Shown in pieces: positions 7,756-16,333 of a stretch of 32,089 bases of DNA. Each line of letters begins with the position of its first letter. Position 1 is the first letter of the stretch. Source of the stretch: an uncultured Synergistaceae bacterium. GTDB taxonomy: Bacteria > Synergistota > Synergistia > Synergistales > Dethiosulfovibrionaceae. A model generated the notes under the pieces. That model did not search any database. It was not told the DNA's origin and worked only from the letters and a program-made list of their open reading frames with translations. Location: NCBI GenBank assembly GCA_902489135.1, contig CABTYW010000017.1, positions 1-32,089 of the forward strand, written 5' to 3'. Both the position numbers and the translations under genes were made by a program.

Positions 7756-8334
7756 CTACCTGATCAGTCCGCTGAAGCCCATAAAGGCGATGGACATCAG
7801 ACCGGCCGTGATGAGAGCGATGGGCAGGCCGCGCATGCAGCGGGGCATGGCCTCGTTCATTTCGATTTTCTCGCGGATGCCCGCCATCAGCACAATGGCC
7901 AGCAGATAGCCCACGGCGGTGCCGAAGGCGTTGACGGCGGCCGTAAGCAGATCATAGTGCTCGTTCATGTTGATCACGGCCACGCCAAGCACGGCACAGT
8001 TGGTGGTGATGAGCGGCAGGAAAATTCCCAGAGCTTTGTAAAGGCCGGGCATCATCTTTTTCATGACGATCTCCACAAACTGCACCAGCGCGGCGATAAT
8101 CAGGATGAAGGCCAGCGTGTAGAGATATTCCAGTCCCAGCGGAACCAGCAGAAGGTGATAGGCCAGCCAGGTCATAATCGCCGCGAAGGTGGTGACGAAA
8201 ATGACGGCCAATCCCATGCCCCTGGCGGTTTCAAGCTTGCTTGAGACGCCCAAAAAAGGGCAGCAGCCTAAAAAGCGCATGAACACGATGTTGTTGACGA
8301 AAATGGAACTGATCAGCAGAGCCAGAAGGTTCAT
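7756..8334 (-). CDS. rnfA: Rnf complex membrane subunit A
   Basis: At 192 residues with six hydrophobic segments, this has the standard RnfA/NqrE size. NNIVFMRFLGCCPFLGVS near the N-terminus contains the conserved Cys that, with one from RnfE, holds a membrane-embedded 2Fe-2S cluster in solved Rnf/Nqr structures; TTNCAVLGVAV in the middle supplies the second. The start at 8334 lies four bases after the rnfE stop. Role: part of the ion-translocating membrane core. Confidence 0.96.
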   Translation of the reverse strand: MNLLALLISSIFVNNIVFMRFLGCCPFLGVSSKLETARGMGLAVIFVTTFAAIMTWLAYHLLLVPLGLEYLYTLAFILIIAALVQFVEIVMKKMMPGLYKALGIFLPLITTNCAVLGVAVINMNEHYDLLTAAVNAFGTAVGYLLAIVLMAGIREKIEMNEAMPRCMRGLPIALITAGLMSIAFMGFSGLIR

Positions 8335-8338
8335 GGGA

Positions 8339-9067
8339 TCAGGCCTCCTTCTGCGCGCCTGCGGCGCACTGCGTTTTATGGCACGACGACGCCAAAGCGC
8401 AGCCGCTGCACGAATTCAGTTCCGCCCATCCGTCGTAAGAGCTCTGCGCGACGGGAGCGCGGTCTTTCATTTCCTTGCGGATCTTGTGCTGGCGCATGAG
8501 GGCCATGAGAATTCCGAGGGTGATAAACCCGCCGGGCGCCAGAATGGCCAAAAGCATGGGCTGGTACAGTCCGGGCGCGAAAACTTCAATGCCGAAGACG
8601 GTACCGGCGCCGATAAGCTCTCTGATGGCTCCGATGAGCGTCAGCGACAGCGTAAAGCCGATGCCCATGCCGAGGCCGTCGCAGATGGAAGCGAAGAGGC
8701 CGTTTTTGGAGGCGAAAGCTTCGGCGCGCGCCAGAATGATGCAGTTCACCACAATCAACGGGATGAAGATGCCCAGTTTGGCGTCAAGAGCCGGGAAAAA
8801 GCCCGCGATGAGCAGCTGGAGGACGGTGACGAACGCCGCGATGACCACGATGAATGAGGGAATTCTGATCTCGTCGGGAATGATCCTGCGCAGAGCCGAA
8901 ATCGCCGCGTTGGACCCCATCAGCACCGCCGCGGCGGCCAGTCCCATGCTCAGTCCGTTCTCGGCGCTGGTGGTGACCGCCAGCGTGGGGCACATGCCCA
9001 GTACCAGGCCGAAGATGGGATTTTCCTTAAAAATTCCGTTGGTCACGATTTTGAGAGGATTTGCCAT
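8339..9067 (-). CDS. rnfE: Rnf complex membrane subunit E with Cys-rich tail
   Basis: The 242-residue protein contains six hydrophobic segments over about residues 15-195, including NPIFGLVLGMCPTLAVT and PLIVVNCIIL, which supply the conserved membrane Cys residues of RnfE/NqrD. RnfE is homologous to RnfA and pairs with it. After the last helix a charged linker leads to a C-terminal tail with the pattern CSGCALASSCHKTQC (four Cys), resembling a small metal or Fe-S binding motif. The ATG at 9067 follows directly on the rnfG stop, so translation is coupled. Confidence 0.95.
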   Translation of the reverse strand: MANPLKIVTNGIFKENPIFGLVLGMCPTLAVTTSAENGLSMGLAAAAVLMGSNAAISALRRIIPDEIRIPSFIVVIAAFVTVLQLLIAGFFPALDAKLGIFIPLIVVNCIILARAEAFASKNGLFASICDGLGMGIGFTLSLTLIGAIRELIGAGTVFGIEVFAPGLYQPMLLAILAPGGFITLGILMALMRQHKIRKEMKDRAPVAQSSYDGWAELNSCSGCALASSCHKTQCAAGAQKEA

Positions 9068-9730
9068 TTACTTCGCCCCCTCCGTCGGAGAAGATTTCCC
9101 GGGATCGTCGCCGCGCCCCGCGGCGCCGGCATTGACCTCGGCGCTTGAATGGGCCTGAATTTCGCCCGTGGATGCCTTGAAATGGTCGCTCCAGTAGCGG
9201 CGGGCCTCGTTGACGGCATCGGTGACGGCGCGCGACGTGATGGTGGCGCCTGAAATGGCCTGGATCTGGCGGTCGTTCTCAGGGTGTGTTTTCACCACCG
9301 TCAAATCGCCGTCGGAACGACGCCCGCGGAACTGTCCGGCAAAGGCGGGTTCCGAAGCCTTGGCGCCCAGTCCCGGTGTCTCGCCGGATTCCAAAATGGA
9401 AATGTCGGTTACCCGTCCGTCGTCGGCGATGCCGCAGACCAGCGTCATAATGCCGCCGAACCCCTTGGGCTTCAGCGTGAAGCAGTAGCCCGCAACGGCG
9501 GTTCCCTTCATCCCCTTTGAAATTTCGGCGATGATGCCGGCCTCTTCGACGGGAACGGGAGAAAAGGACTTCGCTTGCGGCAGCGCGGCTTCGAGGGCGC
9601 TCTCTTTTCCATGTTCCCGCTGTTTTGCAATGGGGGCGACGGTGATGCTTTGAACAACGCTCAGCAAGAGCCCGGCGGCGGCGGTAATTCCGCAGAGGAC
9701 GGCGCTGAGGCGGAGGATTTTATTTGACAT
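9068..9730 (-). CDS. rnfG: Rnf complex subunit G, covalent-FMN protein
   Basis: The 220-residue product has one N-terminal membrane segment (about residues 8-30) and an extracytoplasmic FMN-binding domain. ETPGLGAKASEPAF (117-130) and AISGATITSRAV (158-169) are typical; Thr163 in SGAT is the expected site of covalent FMN attachment by ApbE. About 35 hydrophilic residues rich in Ala, Ser and Gly follow the domain and are probably disordered. The ATG at 9730 overlaps the end of rnfD and has GAGGTGA upstream. Confidence 0.95.
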   Translation of the reverse strand: MSNKILRLSAVLCGITAAAGLLLSVVQSITVAPIAKQREHGKESALEAALPQAKSFSPVPVEEAGIIAEISKGMKGTAVAGYCFTLKPKGFGGIMTLVCGIADDGRVTDISILESGETPGLGAKASEPAFAGQFRGRRSDGDLTVVKTHPENDRQIQAISGATITSRAVTDAVNEARRYWSDHFKASTGEIQAHSSAEVNAGAAGRGDDPGKSSPTEGAK

Positions 9731-10652
9731 GACGTTTCACCTCGCCGAAAATGCGCGGCTTTGTGGCGCGGTCAATAAGGGGGACCATGAGGTTCATGAT
9801 CAGAATGGAGTAGGAAACGCCCTCGGGATAGCCGCCCCAGCGGCGGATTACCGCCGTAAGAAACGCGCAGCCCAGAGCGAAGATTACCTGTCCCTTGACG
9901 GTAATCGGCGACGTGGTGTAGTCCGTGGCCATGAAAACGGCGCCGAGAATCAGTCCTCCGCTGAGCAGATCGGCCACGGGAGCGCCGCGTCCGAAAAGGG
10001 TGCAAAAGGCTGCCGCGCCTGCGGCAAAGATCACGGGCACGTGCCAGGTGATGATGTCTTTTTGCAGAAGGATCAGGAAGCCCAACAGAAGCGCGATCTT
10101 GCAGGATTCGCCGATGCAGCCGCCTATGGCTCCCGTCAGCATGTCCGTCGTTGAAGGCAGCGCTCCCGAAGGAGACGCCGCTTTCATCAGGGCCAGCGGT
10201 GTGGCTGTGGAGACGCCGTCCAGCGTCCACGAGGTCATGGCCGCCGGCCAGCTGGCAAGCATCATGGCGCGTCCCGCCAAAGCGGGGTTGACCACGTTGC
10301 AGCCCAGGCCGCCGAAAAACTGTTTCACCACCAAAATGGCGAAGACCGATCCCACGGCGGCCATCCAGTAGGGAATGGACGGCGGCAGGTTGAAGGCCAG
10401 AAGCAACCCCGTCACCGCTGCGGAGAGATCGTTCACCGTGACTTCCCGTTCCGTGCATTTCTGCCACAGATATTCGGAGACGACGCTGACGGTGACGCAC
10501 AGCGCCATAACGGCGGCGGCGCGCAGACCGTAGTGATACACGCCCACAATTCCCGCGGGAACGAGAGCGGCGAGCACCCACGCCATAAGGGTCTGCGTCG
10601 TCCGGCCGCAGTGGGCGTGAGGCGAACTGGATACAATGAGCCGATATTCCAT
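9720..10652 (-). CDS. rnfD: Rnf complex membrane subunit D, covalent-FMN protein
   Basis: The 310-residue polytopic protein begins MEYRLIVSSSPHAH, the usual RnfD start, and has multiple hydrophobic segments. DGVSTATPLA at residues 145-154 is the flavinylation site, with Thr151 the likely FMN acceptor; the common SGAT is STAT here. GGCIGES follows as in other RnfD proteins. The ATG at 10652 overlaps the rnfC stop as TAATG and has GGAGG ten bases upstream; the longer frame reaching 10787 lies inside rnfC and is not used. It forms the ion-pumping core with RnfG, E and A. Confidence 0.95.
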   Translation of the reverse strand: MEYRLIVSSSPHAHCGRTTQTLMAWVLAALVPAGIVGVYHYGLRAAAVMALCVTVSVVSEYLWQKCTEREVTVNDLSAAVTGLLLAFNLPPSIPYWMAAVGSVFAILVVKQFFGGLGCNVVNPALAGRAMMLASWPAAMTSWTLDGVSTATPLALMKAASPSGALPSTTDMLTGAIGGCIGESCKIALLLGFLILLQKDIITWHVPVIFAAGAAAFCTLFGRGAPVADLLSGGLILGAVFMATDYTTSPITVKGQVIFALGCAFLTAVIRRWGGYPEGVSYSILIMNLMVPLIDRATKPRIFGEVKRHVK

Positions 10653-12016
10653 TACTTCGACGCCTCCTTCGCTTTCTGCTCCTGAGCTTTCAGTTTTCTG
10701 CGCTGCGCCGTAATGAAGGCCTTTCCGTCGCGGCAGGTTTGAGTCAGAGGCCGGCAGGCGGGGCACATGAACGTACAGCATCCGCATTCAATGCAGTTCA
10801 TTCCGCCCTCTTCCTCAAAGCGATCATAGCGTTTGGCCAGCACCAGCGCGTCAAGCGAGCTGGGAACAAGGCCCATGGGGCAGGCCTTGACACATCTTCC
10901 GCAATGGAGACAGGCTGAGGAGCGGCGCAGCAGCGTCGATTTTTCAGTGAGCGCCAGAATGCCCGACGTGCCCTTCACCGTGGGCACGTCGAGGGTGCGC
11001 ATGGACATTCCCATCATGGGACCGCCGGCCAGCACCTTGACGGGGGGCCTGACGAAGCCGCCGCAGAAATCCACAAGCTCCTGCACCGAAGTCCCCAGAG
11101 GGAGCATGACGTTTTTAGGCTCTCTGACGGCGTCGCCCGTGACGGTGACCACGCGGGTGACCGACGGCTCGCCCAGAGCGATGGCGCGCCAGCACTGCTG
11201 AACGGTCCGCACGTTGGAGATAATGCAGCCCACATCGGCGGGCAGCGCCGTGAGCGGGTATTCCTGCCCCGTCAACGCTTCAATGAGCATCTTTTCGGCG
11301 CCCTGAGGGTATTTGACCGTCAGCGCTGCCACCGTCAGGTTTTCGGCGTTCAGCGAGGCGATGGACCGATTGAGGGCCTCAACGGCTTCGGGCTTGTTGT
11401 CTTCCACGGCGATGACTCCCCTGGCTTCGGGGAACAGGCGAAGCAGCAGCGTCATGCCCTTGACGATTTCGTCGGCCGCCTCGACCATGAGACGAAAATC
11501 GCAATTCAGATAGGGCTCGCATTCAGCGCCGTTGGCGATAAACCAACGAATGGTGTCCTTGGGCGGCGGGGCGAATTTCACCGCCGCGGGGAAGGCGGCG
11601 CCGCCGAAGCCGACGATGCCGGCAGCGCGAATTCTCTGCAAATACAGCTTGGGATCGCAGCTTTCGTAATCGGGAAGGGGTTGCCAGCGGGGATCCTTCT
11701 CGTAGAGGCCGTCGTTTTCAACCACCACGCAAGTGTCGAAATTCCCGGGCACTGTGCGCCGCGGCCCCACGTCCTTCACCGTGCCCGAGACGCTGGATAA
11801 AACGGGAGCGGACACAAAAGCCTCGGTGCGTCCCAGCTCCGTTCCGACCAGAACCCTGTCGCCCTTGGCGACCACCGGCGCGTTGGGTGCGCCGATGTGC
11901 TGCGACATGGGAAAGATCACTTCACCGCGGGGAAGATAGGACTCAATGGTCTTGCCGCGAGTCCGATCCTTGTTCCCGGCAGGATGTACGCCTCCCCGGA
12001 ATGTAGGAAAACTCAT
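10652..12016 (-). CDS. rnfC: Rnf complex subunit C, NADH/flavin and Fe-S protein
   Basis: The 454-residue protein starts MSFPTFRGGVHPAGNK, the conserved RnfC N-terminus. It contains the Rossmann-like region GFGGAAFPAAVKF for NAD(H)/FMN binding, an SLBB-like section, and two 4Fe-4S motifs: CLHCGRCVKACPMGL and CIECGCCTFMCPAC. RnfC is the peripheral cytoplasmic subunit where NAD+ is reduced. The ATG at 12016 is chosen over the upstream start because AAAGGAGG sits nine bases before it. It is the first gene of the operon rnfCDGEAB, driven from 12144-12172. Confidence 0.96.
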   Translation of the reverse strand: MSFPTFRGGVHPAGNKDRTRGKTIESYLPRGEVIFPMSQHIGAPNAPVVAKGDRVLVGTELGRTEAFVSAPVLSSVSGTVKDVGPRRTVPGNFDTCVVVENDGLYEKDPRWQPLPDYESCDPKLYLQRIRAAGIVGFGGAAFPAAVKFAPPPKDTIRWFIANGAECEPYLNCDFRLMVEAADEIVKGMTLLLRLFPEARGVIAVEDNKPEAVEALNRSIASLNAENLTVAALTVKYPQGAEKMLIEALTGQEYPLTALPADVGCIISNVRTVQQCWRAIALGEPSVTRVVTVTGDAVREPKNVMLPLGTSVQELVDFCGGFVRPPVKVLAGGPMMGMSMRTLDVPTVKGTSGILALTEKSTLLRRSSACLHCGRCVKACPMGLVPSSLDALVLAKRYDRFEEEGGMNCIECGCCTFMCPACRPLTQTCRDGKAFITAQRRKLKAQEQKAKEASK

Positions 12017-12143
12017 GCTTTTTCCTCCTTTAACCGTCTCCGTCAGGAAAATCTTCCTCTCTCGAAGATCTTGCAAAACTCAACATCTGTTTCCAATAAT
12101 AACATTTTTTTAAAGCCTCAAAGCGATGCAACGGGAAAAAACG

Positions 12144-12172
12144 TATATATAAAAATATTACTTTAAAATCAA
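12144..12172 (-). promoter_or_regulatory. Promoter of the rnf operon
   Basis: On the minus strand TTGATT (12167-12172) and TATATA (12144-12149) are 17 bases apart in a strongly AT-rich stretch. The leader to rnfC would be about 120 bases long. Confidence 0.7.
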
Positions 12173-12729
12173 CGTGAAAAAAAGAGCAAAAATATAATGT
12201 CCACTGTATACGCGGATAACCTTCATTGATGACGGCAGGAACGAGGCTTTACATGGGATAATGCGGTGCCGAATTGATTTTTTCATGGAAATTAAAATTC
12301 ACGGTATCGGCGAAAAAGGGCCGAAGGTTTTTCGGGACTTTGGTATGGATCGGTCAAATGCCGAAAGAGCAAAGTTCAAAAGACAACCGAAAAACATTTG
12401 CATTGCTTCTCCCGTATGCGGCCGGGGCGAGGCGAAAACCGGAGAAGGTGAAACGCGCTTCTTTTCGTTTCTTCGCCGTGACGGCCCGGCGTCTCACGAA
12501 GATCTTCTCGCCATGGCGCTGTTTTTTACGGCGGAACGCCTGCAAAAGAAAGAAAGAGATGGCGGTTCCCCGGCAGCGATGGGCAGTGAGCTCCGCTTAT
12601 TTTTTCGCCGAAATTCCTCGGAGGAACGCGTCTCTTCATAAAAAAACGCCGCCGGAGGACGGTCAGAAGCCCTTTTTCCACGGCGGCGGGGCGGCAAAAA
12701 GGCTTCGGCGCGGTTTGTTTTTCCCCGTA
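12173..12729. other. Gene-free interval between rnf and cupin promoters
   Basis: About 560 bases between two divergent promoters. Two overlapping plus-strand open frames (12261-12641, 12274-12750) lack ribosome binding sites and have Arg/Lys-rich, domain-free translations. I see no RNA gene. The function, if any, is unknown. Confidence 0.5.
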
Positions 12730-12758
12730 TTGAGATTATGTGTGATATAAACTATACT
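12730..12758 (+). promoter_or_regulatory. Promoter of the tandem-cupin gene
   Basis: TTGAGA (12730-12735) and TATACT (12753-12758) are 17 bases apart. AAGGAGG precedes the ATG at 12802, leaving a leader of about 37 bases. Confidence 0.75.
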
Positions 12759-12801
12759 TTGTAATGCGCAGCATCGAAGTTATCTTAAAGGAGGTTTTTT
12801 T

Positions 12802-13674
12802 ATGAAAAAGATCGCAGTTGCCGCTTCTCTGGCCGTCCTGGCGCTGTGCGCCGCCGCTTTTGCCGCTCCGCGGCTGGAACCGCAGAAGCACGGACAGTGC
12901 TGGACTGAAGATCAGCTCTTCGCCCTCGACAAGGAGGGCGCCGGCGGCGGCATGGGCACGCTGCACGGCCGGTTCGCTTTCCGCCGCGAACAGGCGCTTC
13001 CCGGCGACGCCATCAGGGAAATCGGCTGGATGACCCTTAAGCCGGGCGCCTTTATCGGCCTTCACTCTCACAAAAACAACGAAGACGCCTATTTAATCGT
13101 CTCGGGCAAAGGCATCTTCACCGACGGCGAAGGCAACGCGTGGGTCGTCGGCCCCGGCGACATGACGCTGGCCCGTCCCGGGCAGTCCCACGGCCTGGCC
13201 AATTTGTACAAGGAAGATCTGGTGTTCCTCGACATTATCGCCCAGAACGACGCCGCCGACCTTGAGGCGTTGGCGAAAAATCCCACGGGGCAGTGCTTCC
13301 AGCTCAAAGACCTTTTCGATAAAAACGTGGAGAAAGCCGGCGCCGGCAAAGGCACGGGCGTGCTGTACGGCAAGTTCGCCTTCCGCCGCGAGCAGGCCAC
13401 CGACGACCAGGCCATCAAGGAAATCGGCCTGATGACCCTTAAAAAGGGCGCTTCCATCGGTCTGCACTCCCATGCCGACAACGACGACACCTACATCGTC
13501 ATCGCGGGGACGGGCGTCTTCACCGGCAGCGACGGCAAAGAAATCCAAGTCGGTCCCAAGTCGGTGACCATCGCGGGCCCCGGCGAAAGCCACGCCCTGC
13601 GCAACGACAACGATCAGGATCTGGTCTTTATCGACCTGATCGCCAAGAACCACGGCCTTAAGACCGCTCAATGA
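12802..13674 (+). CDS. Exported protein of two tandem cupin domains
   Basis: The 290-residue product has a clear signal peptide (charged MKK, hydrophobic core, AFAA cleavage region near residue 22). Two cupin_2 domains follow, at about residues 45-150 and 185-285. Each carries HSH-x4-[ED/D] in its first motif (LHSHKNNEDAY; LHSHADNDDTY) and a later His in PGxSH, so each can hold a metal ion. The halves are strongly alike in sequence (GRFAFRREQA and GKFAFRREQA), showing an internal duplication. It is a single-gene unit with its own promoter and terminator. Its biochemical role is not evident; periplasmic cupins include enzymes and sugar- or metal-binding proteins. Confidence 0.88.
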   Translation: MKKIAVAASLAVLALCAAAFAAPRLEPQKHGQCWTEDQLFALDKEGAGGGMGTLHGRFAFRREQALPGDAIREIGWMTLKPGAFIGLHSHKNNEDAYLIVSGKGIFTDGEGNAWVVGPGDMTLARPGQSHGLANLYKEDLVFLDIIAQNDAADLEALAKNPTGQCFQLKDLFDKNVEKAGAGKGTGVLYGKFAFRREQATDDQAIKEIGLMTLKKGASIGLHSHADNDDTYIVIAGTGVFTGSDGKEIQVGPKSVTIAGPGESHALRNDNDQDLVFIDLIAKNHGLKTAQ

Positions 13675-13715
13675 CGGCGTTTCTGCGCCGATGAGCGCGC
13701 TTTTTGCGGCATAAA

Positions 13716-13755
13716 AAGAGGCAGGAAGGAGAGCATGCTCTCCTTCCTGCCTCTT
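13716..13755. terminator. Bidirectional terminator between convergent genes
   Basis: A perfect palindrome of 40 bases (arm core GAGGCAGGAAGGAGAGC, centre CATG at 13734-13737) lies between the convergent cupin and substrate-binding-protein genes. An A-rich flank on the left gives the minus strand a T tract; the plus side has TTGT and then TTTT further on. It probably ends both transcripts. Confidence 0.85.
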
Positions 13756-13885
13756 GTATGGGGCTCTTTTCAGCGGCGGCGCGGCCCGGGCTTCCAAGTC
13801 CGAAGGAAAAACGAGCCCTTTGCCGAAGTTCACAAGGGACGTGCGTAAGTCTCAGAGCCCGCAGCCCGCGAGGGGCGGATATTTG

Positions 13886-14638
13886 TTATTTTTTCCCCAA
13901 GCCCCATTTGCCGCGCAGGACGTCCAGCGTGCCGTCGGCTTCCATGGAGGCCAGAGCGCCGTCGAGCTTTTCTTTCAGCCGGGTGTCTCCGAGTTTGACG
14001 GCCAGAGCTTTTCCGGCGCCGGTGAGCTGGAAGGTCAGCCCTCTGACGGTTTTATCTTTAAAGTTGGGATTGGTGAGAAGTTTTTCCGCCACGGGCACGT
14101 CCATGAGCGTGAAGTCGGTGCGGCCTGTGACGATGTCCCACATGCACTCTTCGATTTTGGCGAAGGTTTTAACGGTAAAGCCGTATTTTTCGGCTTTGGG
14201 CGTGAGGTAGACGTCCTGGGTGGTGCCGATGGGAACGGCGCCGCGAAGTCCTTTCAGGTCTTCCAATTTCTCCACTTTGGCTGTCGGGGCGGTGACGAAG
14301 CACGCCATGGTGGGAACGTAGGGCGTGGAGAACAGCACGCGGCGGGCGCGGATGGGCGTGGCGCTCATGCCGGCGGCGATGACGTCGGCTCGGTCGGTGA
14401 TCAGCGTAGGAATCACCATATCGTAATGTCCGGTGTCGATCCAGAGGATTTTTTCGCCGATGCGGCGTCCGATCTCTTCCATCAGGTCGCGGTCGAAGCC
14501 GTCAAGCTCGCCCCGGGCATTGATAAACTCGTAGGGCGGATAGGTGCTGGCGGTGGCGACGCGGAGCCGGGCGGATGCGGAGTCGGCAAGGCTTAACGCA
14601 AGAGCGAATAAAGCGAAGGGAATGAGCAGTTTTTTCAT
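13886..14638 (-). CDS. ABC transporter substrate-binding protein, family 3 (polar amino acid type)
   Basis: The 250-residue product has a signal peptide ending near SASA (residue 23), then a periplasmic-binding-protein type II fold. Motifs include STYPPYEF, GFDRDLMEEIG and the ligand-carboxylate region AAGMSATPIRA. Family 3 proteins deliver polar amino acids to an ABC permease, but no permease or ATPase gene is adjacent, so it is an orphan here. The ATG at 14638 follows AGGAGG at ten bases; the upstream extension lacks homology-like character. Specificity cannot be told. It fits an amino-acid-using organism. Confidence 0.92.
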   Translation of the reverse strand: MKKLLIPFALFALALSLADSASARLRVATASTYPPYEFINARGELDGFDRDLMEEIGRRIGEKILWIDTGHYDMVIPTLITDRADVIAAGMSATPIRARRVLFSTPYVPTMACFVTAPTAKVEKLEDLKGLRGAVPIGTTQDVYLTPKAEKYGFTVKTFAKIEECMWDIVTGRTDFTLMDVPVAEKLLTNPNFKDKTVRGLTFQLTGAGKALAVKLGDTRLKEKLDGALASMEADGTLDVLRGKWGLGKK

Positions 14639-14712
14639 TTTCAAAGGGCCTCCTGAAAAATGCGCTCCGGCATGGTGAGCTCCGGAGGCATTGCGATGTT
14701 TCACATTTCTGA

Positions 14713-14742
14713 ATTATAAAAGAAGGCTCCGGGGTCATTCAA
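14713..14742 (-). promoter_or_regulatory. Promoter of the substrate-binding protein gene
   Basis: On the minus strand TTGAAT (14737-14742) and TATAAT (14713-14718) are 18 bases apart. The leader to the ATG is about 68 bases. Confidence 0.72.
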
Positions 14743-14907
14743 TAATAAAATTGTATGGCGAACTCTTTTTTCGACCTTCGCTCTTGTTGGGGCAAATCGG
14801 CGAGACTGAAATTTCGCGGAGTGCTCATAAAAGCTTTTGCCTGAAACGTCACCAACGGCCGCGCCGCAGGCATGGGGTTGCGCCCCGGGGTCGGAAGCGG
14901 CGCCTCG

Positions 14908-16299
14908 CTATTTCCGTGTAACTGTAAACTCTCCAAGCAGTTGGACGATGATCGTGAGGCCTTTTTCAAGCAGCGCCGCGGTGGGCGGCGTGGTCACGGC
15001 AAATCGCACGGCGCAGGCCGGCGTCGTTTTGCCGACGGTAAAACGCTCTGCGGCGTAAAGCTGAACGCCGCGGTTTCGCGCTTCCTGTTCGAAGGCGATG
15101 CCGTCGGTCCCCCGGGGCAGCGGCAGCCAGCGGTACATGTGGTATTCGCATCCTATGGCTTGCGGCAGCAGGCGGGTCACCAGGGCGCTGCGTTCGGCGG
15201 TGTGTTTTTTGTGGACACTCACGATCTGTTCGAACTGTCCCGAGGCAATGGTGCGCGCCGCCAGCTCGGCCATCAGCGGTGCCGATCCGATGTTCAGCGT
15301 TTCCAGGGCTTCGGCCGTCTTTCTGTACAGCCGCCGGGGTACGGAGAGGTAGGCGGAGCGCAGTCCGGGGGCGATGACCTGTGAAAGCGAAGCGATATAG
15401 ACGCTCTGTCGGGGCGCCAAATCGCTGACGGCCCGTTCGCCGTTTTGCAGGAGCTGAAAGGAGCCGTCTTCGATGAGCAGAAGGTTGCGCCGCCTGACCA
15501 CCGCGGCGATTTTTTCGCGTGCCTGCCGGGGCAGTGTGGCGGTGGTGGGGTTGTGGCAGGCTGAAATAATGTAAACGCCGTGAATGCCTTCGCTCTGACA
15601 GATCCTTTCAAGATCTTCGGGAACCATGCCTTCCGCTTCGGTTCTCACGGGGATCAGTTTGATGCCGAACAGAGCGGCCGCTGATTTTATTCCGGGATAG
15701 GTGTGGTCGTCCACGGCGATTTTTTGGCCCTGGCGGAACAGCGCCGCCAAGACGGCGGCAATGGCGTTCTGGCCGCCGTTGGCAAAAAGAATTCGGCTGC
15801 GATGAGTTCGATGGCCGCAGCGTTTCATAAACTGGACGGCCACGTCGCGGCGCCATTCTTCTTCACCGCGGGAATTGAAACTGAACAGTTTCTGTCCGCC
15901 GCCGTTTTTGAACAGCCGGCGCGCGGTTTCCGCCAGCACGCCGTTGGCGGAGTCGTCGGGCAGCGCCGTTGCCATGTCGATGATCTCCCTGCCGGGCGCG
16001 GGGGAGAGAAAACGTCGATCGGTGAGAGCGCTGTAAGCCACGAAGGTGCCGCTTCCCACGGCGGCCGTCAGAAGGCCTTGAAGCTCGCATGCTTTGAAGG
16101 CCTTGGAGACGGTGCTCACGTTGATGTCGAGAAAATCGGCCAATTCCCGTTGAGGCGGCAGTTTCGTTCCGGGTTTGAGTTTTCCATCGGCGATGTCCCG
16201 CTCGAGCTGTTCGGCAAGCGCGCGGTACAGCGCGTGTTGCGAGCGGTCGATCTCGGGCTTCCAGGTCATGGGGTAGTTTTCGAAGGAATTGAAGGGCAT
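14908..16299 (-). CDS. MocR-type GntR regulator with aminotransferase-like domain lacking the PLP lysine
   Basis: The 463-residue product has a GntR winged helix at about residues 18-90 (KLPPQRELADFLDINVSTVS) joined to a fold-type I aminotransferase domain (about 120-455). Family motifs are present: CHNPTT near 248-253, IEDGSF at 276-281, and APGLRSAY at 310-317. The residue expected to be the PLP-binding Lys in the S-[FL]-S-K motif is Gln307 (SLSQVIAPGLR), codon CAG at 15379-15381. MocR proteins normally sense PLP or an aldimine through that Lys, so this one may act without covalent PLP. The ATG at 16299 has GAGGTGA upstream; the longer frame up to 16971 overlaps the Gx transporter gene and is rejected. 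It lies downstream of the apbE operon but a terminator separates them. Target genes are unknown. Confidence 0.9.
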   Translation of the reverse strand: MPFNSFENYPMTWKPEIDRSQHALYRALAEQLERDIADGKLKPGTKLPPQRELADFLDINVSTVSKAFKACELQGLLTAAVGSGTFVAYSALTDRRFLSPAPGREIIDMATALPDDSANGVLAETARRLFKNGGGQKLFSFNSRGEEEWRRDVAVQFMKRCGHRTHRSRILFANGGQNAIAAVLAALFRQGQKIAVDDHTYPGIKSAAALFGIKLIPVRTEAEGMVPEDLERICQSEGIHGVYIISACHNPTTATLPRQAREKIAAVVRRRNLLLIEDGSFQLLQNGERAVSDLAPRQSVYIASLSQVIAPGLRSAYLSVPRRLYRKTAEALETLNIGSAPLMAELAARTIASGQFEQIVSVHKKHTAERSALVTRLLPQAIGCEYHMYRWLPLPRGTDGIAFEQEARNRGVQLYAAERFTVGKTTPACAVRFAVTTPPTAALLEKGLTIIVQLLGEFTVTRK

Positions 16300-16333
16300 G
16301 ATTTCACCTCGCGTCAGGCGGATGAGCGCCTTT

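Noticed and set aside
6972..7763. Plus-strand open frame of 263 codons opposite rnfB
   Set aside because: It mirrors the Cys- and Gly-rich coding sequence of rnfB; no start site or domain.
12261..12750. Two overlapping plus-strand frames of 126 and 158 codons
   Set aside because: No ribosome binding site, Arg/Lys-rich sequence without motifs, and the second frame crosses the cupin promoter.
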